Positions 25,513-38,500 of a DNA stretch of 64,000 bases are shown piece after piece; position 1 is the stretch's first letter; the number at the start of each line of letters is the position of its first letter. A program made the translations under genes and the position numbers. Origin of the DNA: Psococerastis gibbosa. Its lineage: Eukaryota; Arthropoda; Insecta; Psocodea; Psocidae. Location of the stretch: the NCBI GenBank assembly GCA_963971405.1, contig OZ020487.1, positions 24,165,371 to 24,229,370 on the forward strand, written 5' to 3'. Under the pieces are notes generated by a model. It worked only from the letters and a program-made list of their open reading frames with translations, made no database searches and was not told where the DNA came from.

Positions 25513-26703
25513 ATGCACACAAGGTATCAGTGAATACCACCAATTTTGCTACCACTAAATAGCCCATTGTTTTTAGTTTAAAAAATATATAGGTAAATGT
25601 CAAGAAAATCAAAATAAACTGTCCGTTCGTCAAACGAAAAAAAGTAAACAAATCGGATCCTGTAATAAAAGTATCTCCACAACGACTTTTTACATAAAGT
25701 GGCATAGCTTAGGAATTTGAAAAAAGGATTTCGACAGAAAATACAGGTACCTTAACCTGAGTGAAGAAAATAAATAAATTCATCTAAATGGCGGCGAAGA
25801 ACCAATAATTGCATTTTTAATAAAATCACTATTGAAAGACATATTATCCCAGCTAATAAGGCTATAATTATCATAATAAATATTTAAATAATAAGACCGC
25901 GTGGAAAATAAAAATAAAAGTAAGTAAGTAAGTAGTATTACCATAATAAATTCAGTATTTCTGAAGGCTACCTATGTTTATTGTACAATAATTATTGTTA
26001 ATTCAATAAATTGTTCACTACCACTAATTCCGTAATTTCAAACAATAAAATAGATATTTATTATTATTGATTTATATATTAATTTATATAAATGCCTTGG
26101 CAAGGGGCGCCAAGCAAGCATCTATCTACTAGTATAAGGAAGAAATTAAATAAAACTGAGCCTGCTCGTGGTTACTATACCACACTTCCTTTCCCACTCC
26201 CACACCTTTCAAAACCTTTCACTAAGTCACTTCTCCATTTCAGATTGTGGATATTTTAGTTTTACGCAACGCGAACTTTCCATTTCGCCTTAATGACTGT
26301 CCCAAACCCATTTGCAGATGAACGGTCTTTAGAGTTACGATTCATTGTCAATAATTTTGGAGCAATGGGAATCAGGCGTATTATTAGAAATTAGGCACCT
26401 GCACCTGTGAATTAAAATCCTGCTCTTAACCATTGACACTTTTAACAGAAAAAATCATGACACACTTTATTTTAGGAGTAATAAATCCATACTAAAAAAA
26501 GACATGCTTTGACCATATAAGTTTATACACTAGGCAAGCACGTATCCATAACTTGTTTCGGATTAGGACTTTCGCGACAAAATTAAAAACACAGGTGCAA
26601 AGTTTTGAAAACATAAACAATTCAAGTTTCGAATGAAATTTACGTTTACTCATCACTGGAATATTATTACTTCTGAAACCCCCAATGAAGTGCATTAAAC
26701 CGA
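25513..26703. other. Intergenic, no gene seen
   Basis: Very AT-rich, with a short (AAGT)n run at about 25919. No gene. Confidence 0.5.
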
Positions 26704-26905
26704 TTGGTCGTTCTAAAGGCATATTCCCAAACATTTCGTCATCATTTGCGGTCGACATCTTCAGTGCAACTGCGTTGACTTCTGAGACACAATCTTATGA
26801 GTCAACACAGTTCCATTGAAGATGCCGACCGCAGATGTTGGCGAAACGTTTGGGAGTACGTTTTCAGAACGACCATGACCCATCATCCCGGATTCAACTG
26901 CTTCG
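26704..26905. mobile_element. Inverted-repeat element with hammerhead-like cores
   Basis: Two arms of about 75 bp (left 26704-26780, right 26799-26875) are inverted copies. Read outward, each arm has (C/T)TGAAGA, a stem-capable GCCGAC/GTTGGC pair with a 7-nt loop, then GAAA(C/T). This is the layout of a hammerhead ribozyme core (CUGANGA, helix II, GAAA). The right arm continues into CCATCATCCCGGATTC, shared with the element at 33984-34089. Hammerhead motifs in this setting are known from Penelope-like retroelements, so a relic of that kind is inferred, not shown. Confidence 0.5.
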
Positions 26906-27492
26906 TCACGTAGCTCCGGCCGTGAAAGCCTTTGTAAGGTAGTAAGGTATAAAATTTTGTATAGAATTGTTGTAAATCCGTCGGGGAAATCGACTGTGTT
27001 TGATAAGACTTGAATTTTATTTTATTTTTTCATCTCACCACCTGCATAACTTTTCGTCAAAAATCCACGGTAATTTCTTCTCAACAAAATATTTTGAAAT
27101 CTGTCACTTGCATTAATTTGGACTACTGCTCTGTCGATAATTTTAAGTGTAATTTCGTTGTTTTTACGACGGTAGAACCATTAATTTTATAGTAAGATGA
27201 TGAAAATCGATAAAGAGTTCATCAAACTCGATCGTGAGTTCATCACTTACAATTGAATGGTATTGTAATTGAAAGGATGGCTTATCAAGTTTAAATAAGG
27301 TAGAAGAGAATAGCTAATAAGGTTCTTCACCCTTCATCTGTGAGGAAGCAGCGAGCTGTAAAGGTCATTGTTATGGCATGCTACGTACCTGTTAATACAT
27401 ACAACTACTTATTTTGGTCATTCACACTGGACTTCTGCCGTTATAATATTATTCAGCCTTGTTATAACGAACGGACCATTACAACCTGTTAA
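26906..27492. other. Intergenic, no gene seen
   Basis: A 60-codon frame at 27010-27192 is unsupported. Confidence 0.5.
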
Positions 27493-27720
27493 GCATTTAA
27501 TGCTGAGGTCCTGAGGCGAATGGATCCAGAAGTAGGGTTCCTACAGACGGTTAGGAAACGGAAGCTAACATACTTCGGTCATGTGATGAGGAACGAAAAC
27601 TATCGCCTTCTGCTTGAAAAAATCCAAAGGAAGAGAAGGATTGAGGAGGACTCCCGGCAGAAGAAGAATATCATGGTTGAGAACCTTGAGGCAGTGGTAT
27701 GGCAAGAGCACGACTTCCCT
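27493..27720 (+). pseudogene. C-terminal fragment of a non-LTR retrotransposon ORF
   Basis: The frame reads AEVLRRMDPEVGFLQTVRKR then KLTYFGHVMRNENYRLLLEK. The R-K-L-x-Y-F-G-H-V-x-R core is the conserved element near the C terminus of many RTE/Jockey-type polyproteins; compare RLQWIGHVARM in the copy at 47.9 kb. Only this tail survives. The frame is closed by a stop upstream at 27490 and has no polymerase motifs. It is a decayed element fragment, not a host gene. Confidence 0.75.
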
Positions 27721-29114
27721 TTTCAGAGCACCATTTTCATCCTTAACGTTTTTATCCGTATTTTGCTAAATATTGGGACTTCTAGAAGGTCCTAAAATAT
27801 ACAGTATGCCTATATAGGCTAATGGCCTACCAATTAATCTTAATCGACATTAGAGGGCAATATTTACAAGTTGCTAGTATGATTAAAAAAATGAAATATG
27901 GAATAAGCTTCAGACATTAACAGGGACAAGTCAGATTTAAGTCCAATAAACCATAAACTCAAAATAATAAACTTTGATTCAGTGTTGCAACTTGCAACTA
28001 ACAAAACCAGCATTAAACTAGAAGTATCGACGAATTTTATAGTCAAATCTAAATTTTATGAAAATATTAGTATAATATTGTAAATTATAATAGCCAATAT
28101 TAATAGTAATACTAATGCAGTATGTAAATGTAATAATAAGTAATAAATTAAACATAGCCTATAAACGGTACCGGAATGTAATGAAATATTGTATGCTCAC
28201 GCAGCACGTTATATAGTTATAGCAACCTGCATTTGCCAAATAATATCTGACCGTACTAACCTAGTGAACAAATTATTCCAGACCTGAGGCTAATCGCCTT
28301 GCCAAAATTGGTACCACCTACCTGGCAAACGGTTGCCAAGTCCTGAGGCGAACTGGCCAATTTACATGCAAAGCTCATGATAGGAATGAGATCAGTGTAC
28401 CTTCACTAAATAGCATCTCCACAGGCGAATGTTATTCCATTTTCCATACCGCGACCTTCGCAACATCGTATGCGCACAGACCTGCCCGCCTCCGCTCACA
28501 AACTTACCTAAAATGGAAAATATAAGGTCAAATTTATCATAGGTATCGTAGGTACCTACCTACCTACTTATACACATATCCTTAACTTTAGTAGTCCAAT
28601 GCAAGCATCTAGCTGGTACTTGTTAAGGCTGCATTCGAGATACGTCAATTAGTGCCATCTTAAAGATAGACGTGCATGGCAGGTAGCTGGGGATATCTGA
28701 ATAGAGAATAGTATAGTAGTACAGTATAGTAGTTTATATTTGACACTTCTGCTGCAGTTCAGCAGTATTTACATTTTAGAAATTCCGTTACTTATACTGT
28801 ACTACTTGTTCCTATTTTTATTTAAGGTAATACCATAACTTAGGCCTACTGACCAACACAAAAAAATTGAAATTTGACATTGAACCTTTTTCCTTTCTCT
28901 TATTTTAGAACTTCTGGATGGAGGTAATATTTCAGATCCTGGATCATCCCAAAATAAGTTGGTTTATATCTTTTATTTAATTTAATATTTAAGTTATAAC
29001 GTTTCGTCCATTCAATTAGCAGACGACTATTTCATATTTAGTACATAGCACTACGAGGATTTTTTTTGGTGTTGGTGCAGAGTCTTTCCCGTGAATCTGA
29101 AACGCGACTGAAAT
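27721..29114. other. Intergenic, no gene seen
   Basis: AT-rich, with short GTAGGTACCTACC repeats near 28548. No gene. Confidence 0.5.
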
Positions 29115-29362
29115 TTAACGATTTATCAAATTCATGGAAAAATTATATTGACAAAAATGAAAAACACCTTATAATATGGTGTATGAAATAGTCATCTACA
29201 AACTGAATGGACCAAATATTTATATCTTAAGTATTAACTTAATTAAAGAACCGGAACGAGTGAACCCGTACATGCTTCCCCATTTATGAATTAGTCTAGG
29301 TACCGAGATATATATGTACCTAGGCAGTTCCATGGTAAATCATTGTCCTATGGTTAATTTTC
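29115..29362 (+). repeat. Fragment of long-TIR element joined to an R1 start (copy b)
   Basis: 29115-29240 resembles the right half of the long-TIR element (ACACCTTATAATATGGTG..TCATCTACAA). It runs directly into AAAGAACCGGAACGAGTGAA and CATGCTTCCCCATTTATGAA, the beginning of R1, which stops near 29362. R1 again sits next to or in the same element type, as at 2.4 kb. Confidence 0.55.
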
Positions 29363-32322
29363 GGCTGATGCGATTCTCAGAGCGAATAGAAATCGAAAAA
29401 AAATTTAAATAAATAAACAAGCATTACAATGAAAGATTTGTTTATTATGTTCACATTTTTATTAAAATTATCATCCTTTTCACCTATCGGTATAGGTACA
29501 TTAGGTGAGCATCCGCGTACAACCAAAATTAAAAGCTGAAACGCAACCAACAACCAAAATAAAATTGAAGAAATATGTCCTAATGCCTTGAAAATAAAAT
29601 TGAAGAAATATTTATATCCTGATGCCTTGAAGGGGCATAGGTACGAGCTACACCATCTGACTTTATAATTGATTCTAACCCATAATTTACAAAACTTTTT
29701 AAAAGTCTGCTGCCTATTTCTTGACAAGCGTTTTAATTCCCTTTTCATATTGTTTTATTTCTTTGGGGCAACCTTTATACCTGAATCTGTGTACCTGAAT
29801 TTCTCATTCCACTCATTCATTTATCATAAATACTACACACCTTCATCATGTTTTCGGCTTCACTAGACTTCAGCGTCATTTAGGACTTCTTTACGTAATG
29901 CCCCTATGCGCGTATCACGCCCTCCAATATTTTCGCCAAACGGTATTAGCCCCGGTTACATAAAATATGTATCAAAAGGCAGATGAGCTTTTCTCCTGCT
30001 TTATGGCATCTCATTTAAAGCCCTGTTATAGATATTTTATCATATTGCAAATGAAACGGGAGGTGGGGGTGTCCAAGTTGCTCTTAAAAGCCAATTTGTG
30101 ATTATCTTGGGTATCGGCTTATGTACAACACAATAGACAATGCGGCATCAATTTCTATGGGATAATGGGATGGTGGGTGATGTTCTTGGGCTAATTTTGC
30201 CAATTTTCTCACGCACCTGGCGGCGCGGCGTGTCTTTACGATTGGTACCTGATCAGTAGCAGAGAGAAATCATTTCATCAATTCGCGCTCTGATTCTTCT
30301 GTGGGGCGGCAGTCTCATGCCTATTGCCTTTCAGCGAACGGGCACGTCCTAGCTATGGAAGCATCTAACAGAGATAATGCTGCACTGAGAAATGTGATGC
30401 TCCTATTAAACGGTTTCACACGCTAAAAAAGGGCACTTACAGACAAAACTGCTGAATATTTGACAGCTGGGTACCTAAAGGTACTGTACAAACTTAATCA
30501 GCACTGTCAGAACATACAGTACGAAAAACTGATCACTGCAAGTGGATGTCTATATTATTTATAGGCCTCTTTCTATTTCATTACCACAAAAATCACTGCT
30601 TAAAAATGTGTACCTACGTAATTTAACGGGAACGATATTACAAAAATACCTAGGTCTAGGCATAGACGACATTTCTTGTACTATAGGCTATCATTTTCTC
30701 GCAGTGTTGACAAAGCCTACAGCACGATTCGTTACGGTTAGTGTATAGACCACTACGGATAACTTCCAAAAGCGGTTACCTATACCATGAACTGGATCTC
30801 TTTTTTAAGATTAATCGCATACAAAGCCTGTGTTGAGTAAAAAAAAAAAATGTTACGACAGATCTCCGATTACATGGTGTAAAGGGACTCGCACAAGTAC
30901 GAACACGAAACCGCCATGCCAGCTAATGCATTAAAACAGGAGTTTTGAACACTGGATTATAAATAGCTCCACAGAATAACTGCCGTTCAAATACAAGCAT
31001 TTTTTCCAAATTAATAACAGCCCTTTTATAGGATGTATCAAAGAATATTTCCAGCCTCAATATTTGGCCAGCAATCTCAGATTTCCTCAATTTCAACAAT
31101 ACTTTCTCCTTTAATTTTGTATGTACCGTATTCTTTGTCGATTACAAAAACTTTACATTCGTCGGATCAGGAAAGATGAATTTGTATTAAGCATCGGTAG
31201 TTTTCTCGAGCGTGAAAATGTTTAAATTCGGTAAGCCTACTGTCCGCCCATGATCATTATTACTGGAAAGATTTGCCGAAAAATTCGCCCAAGGCAACTT
31301 CTAAGGTAATTAACACCTAACATTATTTAATCGTTTCATCTGCGAATAGAGCGCAGTCATCTGTCACCGCCATACAAGGGCGCACAAAAATATTGACTTC
31401 CTGCCCGCCACGGCTGTCTATCCAAATAAAAAAATATCTATCATTCAATTAAATTACCACTGGGTACCTATTATTTCCCATAGTTCCAGTAATGAATTTA
31501 ATCAGAGTTGCATATCCACGAATGTATTGTACTATAGTTCCATTGAAGGAGCTTTTGCTCCATGCACCTTGCATAATTATGACATGATGCCGGCATTTAC
31601 TTTGCCGAATCATTAATATAAGCTATATAGCTATAAATATAATAATATAATAGCTTTCAGCCAGAATAACGTCACAAAAAGAGTGAGTACTCCGAATACA
31701 ATATATAATATATATAAATAATATAATATATAATGCAACCGTTTTTTTGTTTTGCCTACATTTTACAATAAAGTTTACTAGAGACAATTTATAGGGACTG
31801 ATGCAGATTGCGGTACCTTTAATTTCAAGGGCCAACAATCGCAGTAAATACAGGCTAACGATAAACAAAACAGCACATTCAATGAAGATCAATGCCTGCA
31901 CGACCATGAAAAATGACGATGATTTGATGATAACTAATGCCATAGCTGGAACATGGTTTAAAAAAAACTAAGTCAATTGTGACCCTGGCATGCCTATTGT
32001 CACGACCTAGGAGCCTATTTTAGATTATTAGGTGCTGTACCACAGAGACAACGACCAGAGATATAATATAATCAGTTACAAGCAATATTAAGAGTGCGTT
32101 AGAAATAAGGCAGTATTCTACATAGATAGGTCAAGCTTACAGTCTAAGCAGCAAGTGACATCTGTCTGTTAAATGGATGGCCGCGAATGAAGAGCTTTAG
32201 TATTGTTGATTTCTTTTTAGGAACTGTGTTACGGTTACTGTCACTGTTACTGTCATTGTGAACGGTGACTCCTCTGTCGTTATACATTATAAATTAAAAT
32301 TTAATAATTACAACTTTACGCA
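29363..32322. other. Intergenic, no gene seen
   Basis: A 123-codon minus frame at 29377-29748 and a 106-codon minus frame at 31623-31943 are hydrophobic and low in complexity. Neither resembles a known family, and both fit chance frames in AT-rich DNA. Confidence 0.45.
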
Positions 32323-32443
32323 ATTTCCATAAACATATATTTTCAGTATAGGTGACAGCTGTTTCGGTAAGTATTGGGAGCCTGATGATGGTGTCCACCA
32401 GTGAAACAGCTGTCACCTATTGAAAATATATGTTTGTGGAAAT
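32323..32443. repeat. Hairpin with ~43-bp stem and a CTGATGA..GAAAC loop
   Basis: The arms 32323-32365 and 32403-32443 pair (TAGGTGACAGCTGTTTC against GAAACAGCTGTCACCTA, then outward ATTTTCA..ATATATG). The loop side contains CTGATGA, a TGG..CCA pair, then GTGAAAC, again reminiscent of a hammerhead core but with two extra bases before GAAA. Confidence 0.6.
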
Positions 32444-33983
32444 AGTGCCAAGCTGTATTTATGAAATTATAATTTATATAATGTTTCACTTCCACGAGGT
32501 CACTAGAGAAACCCTAGCATGGACTCGTTATGCACAGTAGTTATAACGTACCGTACCATAAGCCTTTTTAAAACAATAAACATGCCAACTCCAGATTATT
32601 GTAATTTTTAAATCTTCACTGGCATAACCTTACATTATAATGTACCAACTAAAAACTAAATAACATCTAGTCATCGTCATAGTTTTCGTACAAGAAATAT
32701 AGGAAGTTTTTGTCGCTACGACTATGGAAATGGTACGGTAGCAAGAGAATGGATCTATTGTACTGGCAGAATGTTCGTTTGAGGCGCAAAAGGACAAGGA
32801 GCAGTAGGCTATTGGTAGAAAGTGGAACCATAGCGACAACCATTCAGACATGTCGTCGTCAAACTCACAGGATCGGCTATAACATCTAGGGAAACTGCTC
32901 TTTGTCTTGCATGTCATGTCACATTTTACACAAATTCATCATTATACACAATTTAAGTAGATAACAAACAAAGTGTATTATTAAGACTTTTTTTTGTAAC
33001 TATAATTTTTTTAAAACTCAAGTAATTGTTTAAAAAAACTAACTTTGTCAGAAACCATGATTGCTTTCGTCATCAAGAAATATTATGTACAGAGACCGAG
33101 GGACCCTAATAGTACAGTTACAGGTCTTATCATCGATTTCAGATTTGGGACTTGGGAGGTTCCTGACTTGTTAGATGGGAAGATGTAAAATAAATTCAAT
33201 CTGACAGAGGCTGACCCTTTTACGGGTGCTCAAATTTCAGCAGCCTGCTGCATCTTTGGACCGCCATTTGACCTGTACGACTCTTTACATTCTCAATCAT
33301 TACTCTCAGACATACCAAGGACACGGTTGATGGCTAGCAGAAGTAGACAGACGAGTGGCCAGCTCTAAATATGGACTTGTCACCTTGCTTTCTTACCCAA
33401 GGTCCGGCTGTACATAACCTATTGTTGTCCCTCTACCAGTCCTCTACTTATAGGTACATATCAACTCCCTTAAGAGGCGAGAAAGAAATCAGCACATAGC
33501 TGGTAGAAACCTCAGTAAAGCTATGTGCCCTAGCCATAAAAATATGTCTTATGTATGGGATATGGACACTGATTCTGTGTCGGTTGCAATACAATGAGGT
33601 TCATTTGTGACGTCATTTTGTAGATGCCAGCACCAGTTGCACTGATATAAAAGCGTTGATTTTTCCATAAGCCTCAATACTATTTTAAAATTATTTTATT
33701 TATGCATTATTTTAAAGTGATATAGTTCTATAAATTATGGAGAATATATATATATATTAAATTATATGCAGCGAAATAAGGTCCAGACATAGTAAAAATA
33801 TTATAACAAATATTAAAAGAATTAATTAGATGCTAAGAGCTTAGCTTTCACATGAAAAAAACATGCATTTGTCGTCAGCGAACCTAGTGACTAAAACTGT
33901 CCCTACAGAACCTCATTGCTGCGATGCTCGTATGTTTTAAATAAATAAATAATTATATAATTAAATGACTTTCGGCCATGACC
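32444..33983. other. Intergenic, no gene seen
   Basis: A 95-codon minus frame at 32630-32917 is unsupported. AT-rich with (TA)n near 33748. Confidence 0.5.
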
Positions 33984-34089
33984 AAGTAGTAGAATCCGGG
34001 ATGATAAGCCGTGGTTGATCTAAAAACTAATTACTTACTAACGACGCTTTCAGATCGACCACGGCCTATCATCCCGGATTCTACTACTT
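33984..34089. repeat. Palindromic element, 106 bp, sharing sequence with 26.9 kb
   Basis: AAGTAGTAGAATCCGGGATG at the left and its inverse at the right form a stem of about 37 bp. The right arm matches 26863-26910 at 40 of 48 positions by hand count. The two loci therefore carry the same family. Confidence 0.7.
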
Positions 34090-34111
34090 CATCAAATAAT
34101 TAATTAAAATA

Positions 34112-34290
34112 ATTTAGTTTTGTTACTAAGCCAACCTTGCGTTTATAAATAGGGCTGTAAAGCCCTCTCTTACAATCAACTATAGGAGGGCCCTCCGAAT
34201 CATGGTCAGAAAATATAGGAACTCGGGCTCGATTCCACATCCTTTTGGGTGAATGTCAAAGTCATTACCACTACTCTGTATGTCTTATCT
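34112..34290 (-). mobile_element. tRNA-derived SINE, copy 1
   Basis: On the minus strand the copy starts with a tRNA-like head (GTAGTGGTAATGACTTTGAC, then AAAAGGATGTGGAATCGAGC, which places an A box and a B-box-like GGAATCGAGCC). It continues with CATGATTCGGAGGG and AGAGAGGGCTTTACAGCCC, and ends in an A/T-rich tail. The same order occurs at 34385 (plus), 47427 (minus) and 59373 (minus). Confidence 0.75.
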
Positions 34291-34384
34291 TCTCATGTAA
34301 AGTGAAATTTCACGGGTGTCATAATACCTACGGCATAACCATTCTGCCATTAAAGCAACACTATGCATAGATTTTGGATTTTCG

Positions 34385-34560
34385 AACCAGATTAGTGTTA
34401 CGGACTACGACTTTTACTCGAAAGGTTGTTGGTTCGAGTTACACACTAGCTATATCCTGGGGCCATGTTTCGGAGGGTATGCAAAGCCCCAATTAGAGTA
34501 AGTATCTTTATATCCATAACTCCGGTTGGTTTTTTTAAAATAAAAACAAAAAGTCATTAT
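34385..34560 (+). mobile_element. tRNA-derived SINE, copy 4 (plus strand)
   Basis: The plus strand reads TAGTGTTACGGACTACGAC, then CGAAAGGTTGTTGGTTCGAG (a strong B box), then GGCCATGTTTCGGAGGGTAT and CATAACTCCGGTTGGTTT, and ends in an A/T-rich tail. It lies about 95 bp from copy 1 in inverted orientation. Confidence 0.75.
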
Positions 34561-35245
34561 TGTATTTATTATTTAACTTACATTACGAACTGGTTTACTC
34601 AATTTCAGCATCGAGTCTTACAGAAAAAGAATAACGTGTGCAGAAATGGTGCTGGGCTGCGCCTCCGCCAATCCCGCACACCATTTTTTAAGTAAGGCAG
34701 CCTTTATTAATTTTGTGAATTGTAAGAACACTCCTAAAGCAGAGTCCCCAAGGAGGTCGTGATACTAAACAAGGTAAGGAGCATATTGAATGCTAAAATG
34801 GTTGTTGCGCACGTCGGCCATTATGGAAGCAGCCGAACAGAATGATAGGACACGTTCATGGAGGACACCAGAACACCAGAGCGGTGTCGAAATTATTGCC
34901 AAGCTATTCTTTTCAATTCTAATATAGAACCTTGATCTGAGCAGTGTTGATTAGGGTTGCCATACATGATAATAATGTACTGTATACATACATTATTTCG
35001 GGACCAAATTCCATGTGTGTACAATGTAATAATATAGAAATAATAATAATAATCCGTTCATTTTTTTTTTTAATGAAAACTATCCGTTTCAGCACATCCC
35101 TTAAATATATAGGTATTCTTGATTCTTGAAGCTTGCAATAAATACAGTGTAGGCCTATAGGCCTACTATCATTTCTAACTATCCTAACGTAATATAATAG
35201 GGTAGTTTCATTCAAAATGTATGTCAAAACGCTTGTTTTTTCTAT
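34561..35245. other. Intergenic, no gene seen
   Basis: A tandem AGGCCTAT lies at 35150-35166. A 111-codon minus frame at 34919-35254 is unsupported. Confidence 0.5.
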
Positions 35246-35629
35246 GGCGCCCATTCCATTGACCGGCTAGGGCTATTTCCAAAAACAGTGACGTGGTAGC
35301 AGACATTCAAGACTTAGGTTGCGTTTCCACCGATCTCGCATTGCAGAATGCAAATGACATTGACGGAAATTAGAAATTTTCTTTTTATAGAAATCTATTA
35401 AAATGTTTGTACTTAACATATCCCATGAAGCCATTTTTTAATTTTAGTTTGTATGTTTGTAATTTTACTGTATGATCATTGATCAATTTTAACTATGGCA
35501 TAGAGGAAAATAAACATTTCCGTCAATTCTGCAATGCTAGGTCGGTGGAATCCCCACCTAAGTCTTGAATGTCTGCTACCACGTCACTGTTTTTGTAAAT
35601 AGCCCTAGCCGGTCAATGGAATGGGCGCC
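35246..35629. mobile_element. Two-layer MITE, copy A, 384 bp
   Basis: Outer arms of 68 bp (35246-35313 and 35562-35629) are close inverted copies beginning GGCGCCCATTCCATTGACCG. Inside them, 35314-35561 is itself bounded by TTAGGT(T/G)G..TTCCACCGA inverted ends. The inner part shares TGATCATTGATCAATTTTAA and CATAGAG with the element at 44.2 kb. It is either an element inserted at the centre of a palindrome or one compound MITE. Copy B lies at 50446-50832. Confidence 0.8.
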
Positions 35630-38047
35630 TAAGGTTGAACCTACGAACTGACTTTTGACTACCTATACCTACACTAAAGCATAACCATTTATTATTGTGT
35701 AGATTGATTCCATTCTAATACACACAATCACTCTAATAGCCTTATTATTATTCATCCGCTTGCAAGTAACCTTAGAATTGTTCATTCTGATTTCAAACAC
35801 AGAAGATACAAGATACCGTCATTATATAGATTACGCAACTATAGTCATCGATACAACAAAAACGTTTTATCGGTCCGATTCTTATATATTTTTCAGTGTT
35901 AGCCCACAACTTCAAAGAAGTGGTTACAGGATAATAGTATTCAAAATTATTGTTTCCTTTTGTTGGAACTTTGTGTTTTGTTAGTTCTGAAAGCCCTGAG
36001 TCATCCAGGTCCCTTCACTGCCAGGTCCAAGGTCGCCCACTGCACCAAGGTGCATGAGCCTCATCAACAGTAGTGTCAAGGCAGCTGACGATACACAAGT
36101 TGATAGTTTGTACACATTTAATTGTGCAACAATTTAAACACTGTAAATCAGGCAATGGTATTGTTCCATAGGACGAAGTTGCCAGAATGACAAAAGGTGT
36201 TCATACACGTTCAAAATGGTCTGATGTATTTTATCAAATTACCAATCAGAAACGAGGAAACTTTGAACTATTTACAAATTCAACCATTGCCTTGCTGATT
36301 CAATGAAGTGTATTAAACTAGGACTATCCCCCCCCCCTGAGAACAATTTCTAAATCCGCGCCTGCCTTTTCTGGCCTTTATCCACCTTCCACTCCCGGAA
36401 CAATACAGAAAAAATAAATTATCCTTTTCAATCTTTCTCTCTTTTCGGTTCAGGCTTTGCAACTCTCTGCGGAACCCCATCAGAAATGAAAGAAGTTTAA
36501 ACGTACAAAAAACTTGTGACCCCCCCCCCCTAAATTTTCCGCTGGATCCGCCCTTGGACTGAATGGTGTATAAATCTCTTCAGTTTTTAGTTTAAATATT
36601 TTATTTTTGTTCTTCAGTTTAATATGTAATATTATTATTATACATTTAACAATGTGGGTTAATTAAATATGGGTTAATGGGTAATGGGCCCGAAAAATTT
36701 ACTCAAATGGAAAATAAAGACAATTTTCCTTCTTTCTTCCTCCTTCTTGCCGTTCCAACTAAATATTATTTCTTTCAATATTTTTAGTTTTCTGTCGTTA
36801 TGAATTTAATAAGATTAAATGAACTCCGTTTGTTAAGTAAGCATACAAAATTAATTTGATGACTACTACACCTACTCCACACAGCAGTGATTAGTTAAAG
36901 GCACCATAGTTATCATTTAACCAGGACTTCACAGATTCGGATATTCTGATTTTAATGTCAAAGAACTTATTATATTATAGCCTAGCTTAATTTTACTAAC
37001 AAGTAAGCTATTGTATTGCATTCTTCCGGCTATATGGGTGTGACAAGAGAAAGGCATGGTTATAGGGTTGCAAGTTTGAAATTGATATGAAACAGATATG
37101 GTCCGCACTATTAGAAAGTACAGGAAGGAGTCCACACCTACAACAGACCATGGGCCATATCTTTGCTTTCTCATTGTTCTTGCATCCGATTATCATCATC
37201 TGATTTGGCTACCACTACATCGCACTAAATTAAGAACGCCAATATTACAGTCCTTTTTAAATTGTTAGGGTGGCAATACATAATCAATTGAAACTGTTGC
37301 AAAAAAATAAAAATAAAATAAAAGTTCACGTAAGTCAGGCTAATTCTGATTTAATTATAGACACACTGTATGCCTACAAATGTTTCTTATAACAATGGAA
37401 CATCATTGAAGCTTCATGTCTCGAGAAGGCTCCTGTACCTAGTCCTTTCTCCAGGCCTTCTTTGGATACAATATGCTCTTCTGGCTGCTTGTCATCAGTT
37501 TAATATTGTTACATAAAGCATCATTAAGAATTCTTTCATTGCTTAGCTTCTGTTTTTTAGTGACTCACCTCTATAGGGGGGTTACGAAATTGATTAAGGA
37601 AATGAAAAGCGATGTATTGGCGGCAGTCAGTTTGACTATATACATGGCATACCTTTCATTCCATTATTATTTTGAAGGTCTTTCTATGCACGTAGACATA
37701 ATGGTAGTTTATTTAAGACAGGGTTAGTTGGACTTACATTACCTGATGTATTAGTAGTCATTAGAGGCAGGGGCAACACAGTCATCGAACATTTAGAACC
37801 TCTTCCCCTGAGAACGGGCTCAACCCGATGATGACTATGAGGCCCCTGACTGGTCCGACCGAGGACAAGGCCAAAAATACATTGAAAATAAAACAAATTG
37901 GTGAAACCGGACCGGAACGAACCGAAAATATCAGGGGATCGGACCATTTAATAATATGAACAATTAAATAAAAATAACAACAGATTAATCCAGGTGTGAC
38001 TATTAACTACGTTAGCCATTTTTCGCTTTGAATGGAGTTGATGGATA
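35630..38047. other. Intergenic with solo hAT-MITE ends
   Basis: C runs followed by AAATCCGCGCCTG (about 36329-36355) and CGCTGGATCCGCCCTTGG (about 36517-36557) are right-hand hAT-MITE ends without partners. Open frames of 63-87 codons at 36.9-37.9 kb are unsupported. Confidence 0.45.
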
Positions 38048-38500
38048 ATTTTTTACCCCAAGAAGCAAACTATCAAGGGGTAAGCGACCCCCCGCACTTT
38101 ATCAACATTAATAACGACTAGAATATATGTGAATTTAAAAGAAATCGTTGGAGCCGTTTTTGAGAAATAATATTTTTAGACGTGTTTTTGGAGTTTTTTG
38201 AGAATAAACCCCCCCCCCCCAAATTAAGTTAGCCCAAAATGAAAAAAATGGTCCCGAGGTATGATTTTTGTGAACCTACATGCCAAATTTCACTCAAATC
38301 CACCGAGTAGTTTGCCCGGAAATCGATGAACAGACAGACAGACAGACATACAGACAGACAGAGCGACAGACAGACATTTCGTAAAAACCACTTTTTGGGT
38401 TCCTGGGACCTCAAAACGTGTAAATCCGTGGAAATCTCGGAATCGAAAATTTCGACCATCACAAAGCTTTCCTTATACTACGTATAAATTGGAAAGCAAA
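38048..38500 (+). repeat. R1 repeat, copy c (3' half)
   Basis: It begins within R1 at TTTTTACCCC and runs through the poly-C and (GACA)n tracts to TATAAATTGGAAAGCA. The 5' half is missing. The 77-codon frame on the opposite strand is translation of the GACA repeat. Confidence 0.8.

Noticed and set aside
26101..26150. Helitron terminus near ATCTATCTACTAGTATAAGG
   Set aside because: No 3' hairpin with CTRR end and no AT insertion site pair could be identified.
29377..29748. 123-codon minus-strand hydrophobic frame
   Set aside because: Biased composition expected from AT-rich DNA; no membrane-protein family pattern.
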